Below, in pieces: positions 63,082-64,000 of a DNA stretch of 64,000 nt. Every line of letters starts with the position of its first letter. The stretch's first letter is position 1. The notes beneath the pieces are model-generated. The model ran no database searches, was not told where the DNA came from, and was given only the letters and a program-made list of their open reading frames with translations. The stretch spans positions 62,001 through 126,000 of the forward strand of contig NZ_JAKFUM010000007.1 in NCBI RefSeq assembly GCF_021732705.1, written 5' to 3'. Source of the stretch: Nevskia sp. Its GTDB lineage: Bacteria; Pseudomonadota; Gammaproteobacteria; Nevskiales; Nevskiaceae. A program made the position numbers and the translations under genes.

Positions 63082-63879
63082 ATGGAACCGTTAACCGGAG
63101 TTGACGTGGCGGCGCTGCCCGGACTGGGGCTCAGCGGCATCACGCTGACCGTCGGCAAGTCGATACAGGGCACGCTGGAGTTCGAGCGGCCCGCCATGGC
63201 GTTCGATCCCCGGCGGATCAAGGATTCGTCGCTCGGCGCGCACACCTACATCAACGGCCATGGCTCGACCGCCATCTACCGTTGCCACATCGGGCGCTTC
63301 TGCTCGATCGGCGAGGACGCGGTGCTGGGGCCGCCCGAGCATCCGGTGAGCTGGCTGTCGACCCACCCGTTCGCATTCTCGCGGCCGGAGCATGTGCCGG
63401 GGTTCTACCAGGTTCCGGAATTCGCGCGGCTCGCGCCGGATGGCCAGCCATCGGCGAGCGGCCAGCCGCTGATGCCGCTGACCGAGCCGCACACGCGCAT
63501 CGGCCACGATGTCTGGGTTGGCGTCGGCGCCTTCGTCAAGCGCGGCGTGTCGGTGGGCCATGGCGCGATCATTGCGGCCCATGCCGTGGTCACGCGCGAC
63601 GTGCCACCGTACGCGATCGTCGTCGGCATGCCGGCACGGGTGCTGAAGCTGCGCTTCCCGGAGCCCATCATCGAGCGCCTGCTGAAGCTGCAATGGTGGC
63701 AATACGATCTGGCGCCCCACAAGAAGACGCTGGATTTCTCGAACATCGAATCGACGCTGGATCGCCTCGAAGCCCTGCAGGCCGATGGCGCACTGGCGAC
63801 GCTGAGCCCGCAAACCTGGCGGCTGGTGCGCGAAGGCAAGACCTTTGCCGCGCAGCAGTTGCCGGAAAGCCTCTACTGA
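63082..63879 (+). CDS. CatB/Vat-like hexapeptide-repeat acyltransferase
   Basis: A 265-residue left-handed beta-helix acyltransferase. An N-terminal lipid-cluster-specific part is followed by RCHIGRFCSIGEDAVLGP, WLSTHPFAFSRPEH (catalytic His), IGHDVWVGVGAFVKRGVSVG, IIAAHAVVTRDVPPYAIVVG and MPARVLKLRFPEPIIERLLK, typical of the xenobiotic acetyltransferase group. It is tied to the cluster by position and direction. The ATG at 63082 has AAGGAACAGG just upstream. It could transfer an acyl group to or from the synthase product; the substrate is unknown. Confidence 0.85.
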   Translation: MEPLTGVDVAALPGLGLSGITLTVGKSIQGTLEFERPAMAFDPRRIKDSSLGAHTYINGHGSTAIYRCHIGRFCSIGEDAVLGPPEHPVSWLSTHPFAFSRPEHVPGFYQVPEFARLAPDGQPSASGQPLMPLTEPHTRIGHDVWVGVGAFVKRGVSVGHGAIIAAHAVVTRDVPPYAIVVGMPARVLKLRFPEPIIERLLKLQWWQYDLAPHKKTLDFSNIESTLDRLEALQADGALATLSPQTWRLVREGKTFAAQQLPESLY

Positions 63880-63903
63880 AACGGCTGCACCCTACCCGAC
63901 CTC

Positions 63904-64000
63904 ATGACCACGACTCGCGACACCTACATCCAGCAACTGATTGTCCTGCTCGAAGATTTCACCCAGGACTGGGATCATGAATTCGAAGGCCGCATGAATG
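63904..64000 (+). CDS. Start of a small protein, probably a free-standing acyl carrier protein (cut by window edge)
   Basis: The last 32 codons read MTTTRDTYIQQLIVLLEDFT then QDWDHEFEGRMN. The hydrophobic/acidic helix pattern (IQQLIVLLEDF, then W-D acidic stretch) is like helix I of acyl carrier proteins of the type D-W-E-x-x-x-E-x-x-x-x-x-T-R-L. The Ser attachment motif would lie beyond the window, so the call is tentative. It follows the acyltransferase gene by 24 bases. Confidence 0.45.
   Translation, partial: MTTTRDTYIQQLIVLLEDFTQDWDHEFEGRMN

Overview
The window is a 64 kb piece of a high-GC gammaproteobacterial chromosome. The linkage hrcA-grpE-dnaK-dnaJ-dapB ... carA-carB-greA-rlmE-ftsH-folP-glmM-tpiA-secG-tRNA-rimP, with recN, fur/bamE and smpB/ssrA on the other side, is typical of Pseudomonas, Xanthomonas and Nevskia relatives. 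A Lysobacterales/Nevskiales-type organism is my best guess, but no 16S gene is present to confirm it.

Layout. (1) 1-11.8 kb, minus strand: housekeeping block from rimP (cut by the window edge) through tRNA-fMet, tRNA-Leu, secG, tpiA, glmM, folP, ftsH, rlmE and greA to carB and carA. (2) 11.97-29.5 kb: a PA0069-family radical SAM gene cut in two by a genomic island of about 16.5 kb. Its 88-codon N-terminal part lies at 29248-29511 and its 266-codon C-terminal part at 11969-12772. The island starts with four overlapping genes of the ginABCD type (three large tyrosine recombinases plus a small HTH/coiled-coil protein), as in GInt islands. It carries a set of unknown genes divergent from a restriction-modification controller (C) protein with a C-box-like operator. 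It also carries a four-gene minus-strand operon: MmeI/YeeA-like adenine methyltransferase, DEAD-type helicase, GIY-YIG nuclease, and an RloC/PrrC-like ATPase that may be an anticodon nuclease. (3) 29.5-43.8 kb: DUF427 protein, M20 amidohydrolase, GNAT, Kup, DapB, the DnaJ/DnaK/GrpE/HrcA heat-shock set, then NadK, RecN, Fur, BamE and RnfH. (4) 43.9-45.1 kb: smpB and the tmRNA gene ssrA. (5) 45.5-64 kb, plus strand: a secondary-lipid (PUFA-synthase-like) cluster. It holds a Thr-nucleophile alkaline-phosphatase-superfamily protein; a ~3260-residue synthase (two FMN barrels, KS, AT, six tandem ACPs, KR, DH); a 43-codon linking ORF; a KS-AT-DH-phosphopantetheinyl transferase; a second alkaline-phosphatase-family protein; a hexapeptide acyltransferase; and the start of what looks like a free-standing acyl carrier protein.

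How the parts work together. The island reads as a self-mobile defence module. The recombinases handle excision and integration. The methyltransferase would mark host DNA, and the helicase and GIY-YIG nuclease would supply the restriction activity that this MmeI-like enzyme seems to have lost. The RloC-like ATPase could be a second-line, translation-blocking response. Insertion separates the radical SAM cysteine motif from the rest of its enzyme, so precise excision would restore that gene. The lipid cluster encodes a nearly self-contained iterative synthase: the transferase that activates its carrier domains is fused to the second subunit. Chain release and head-group steps are not obvious, and the two phosphatase-like proteins and the acyltransferase are the candidates.
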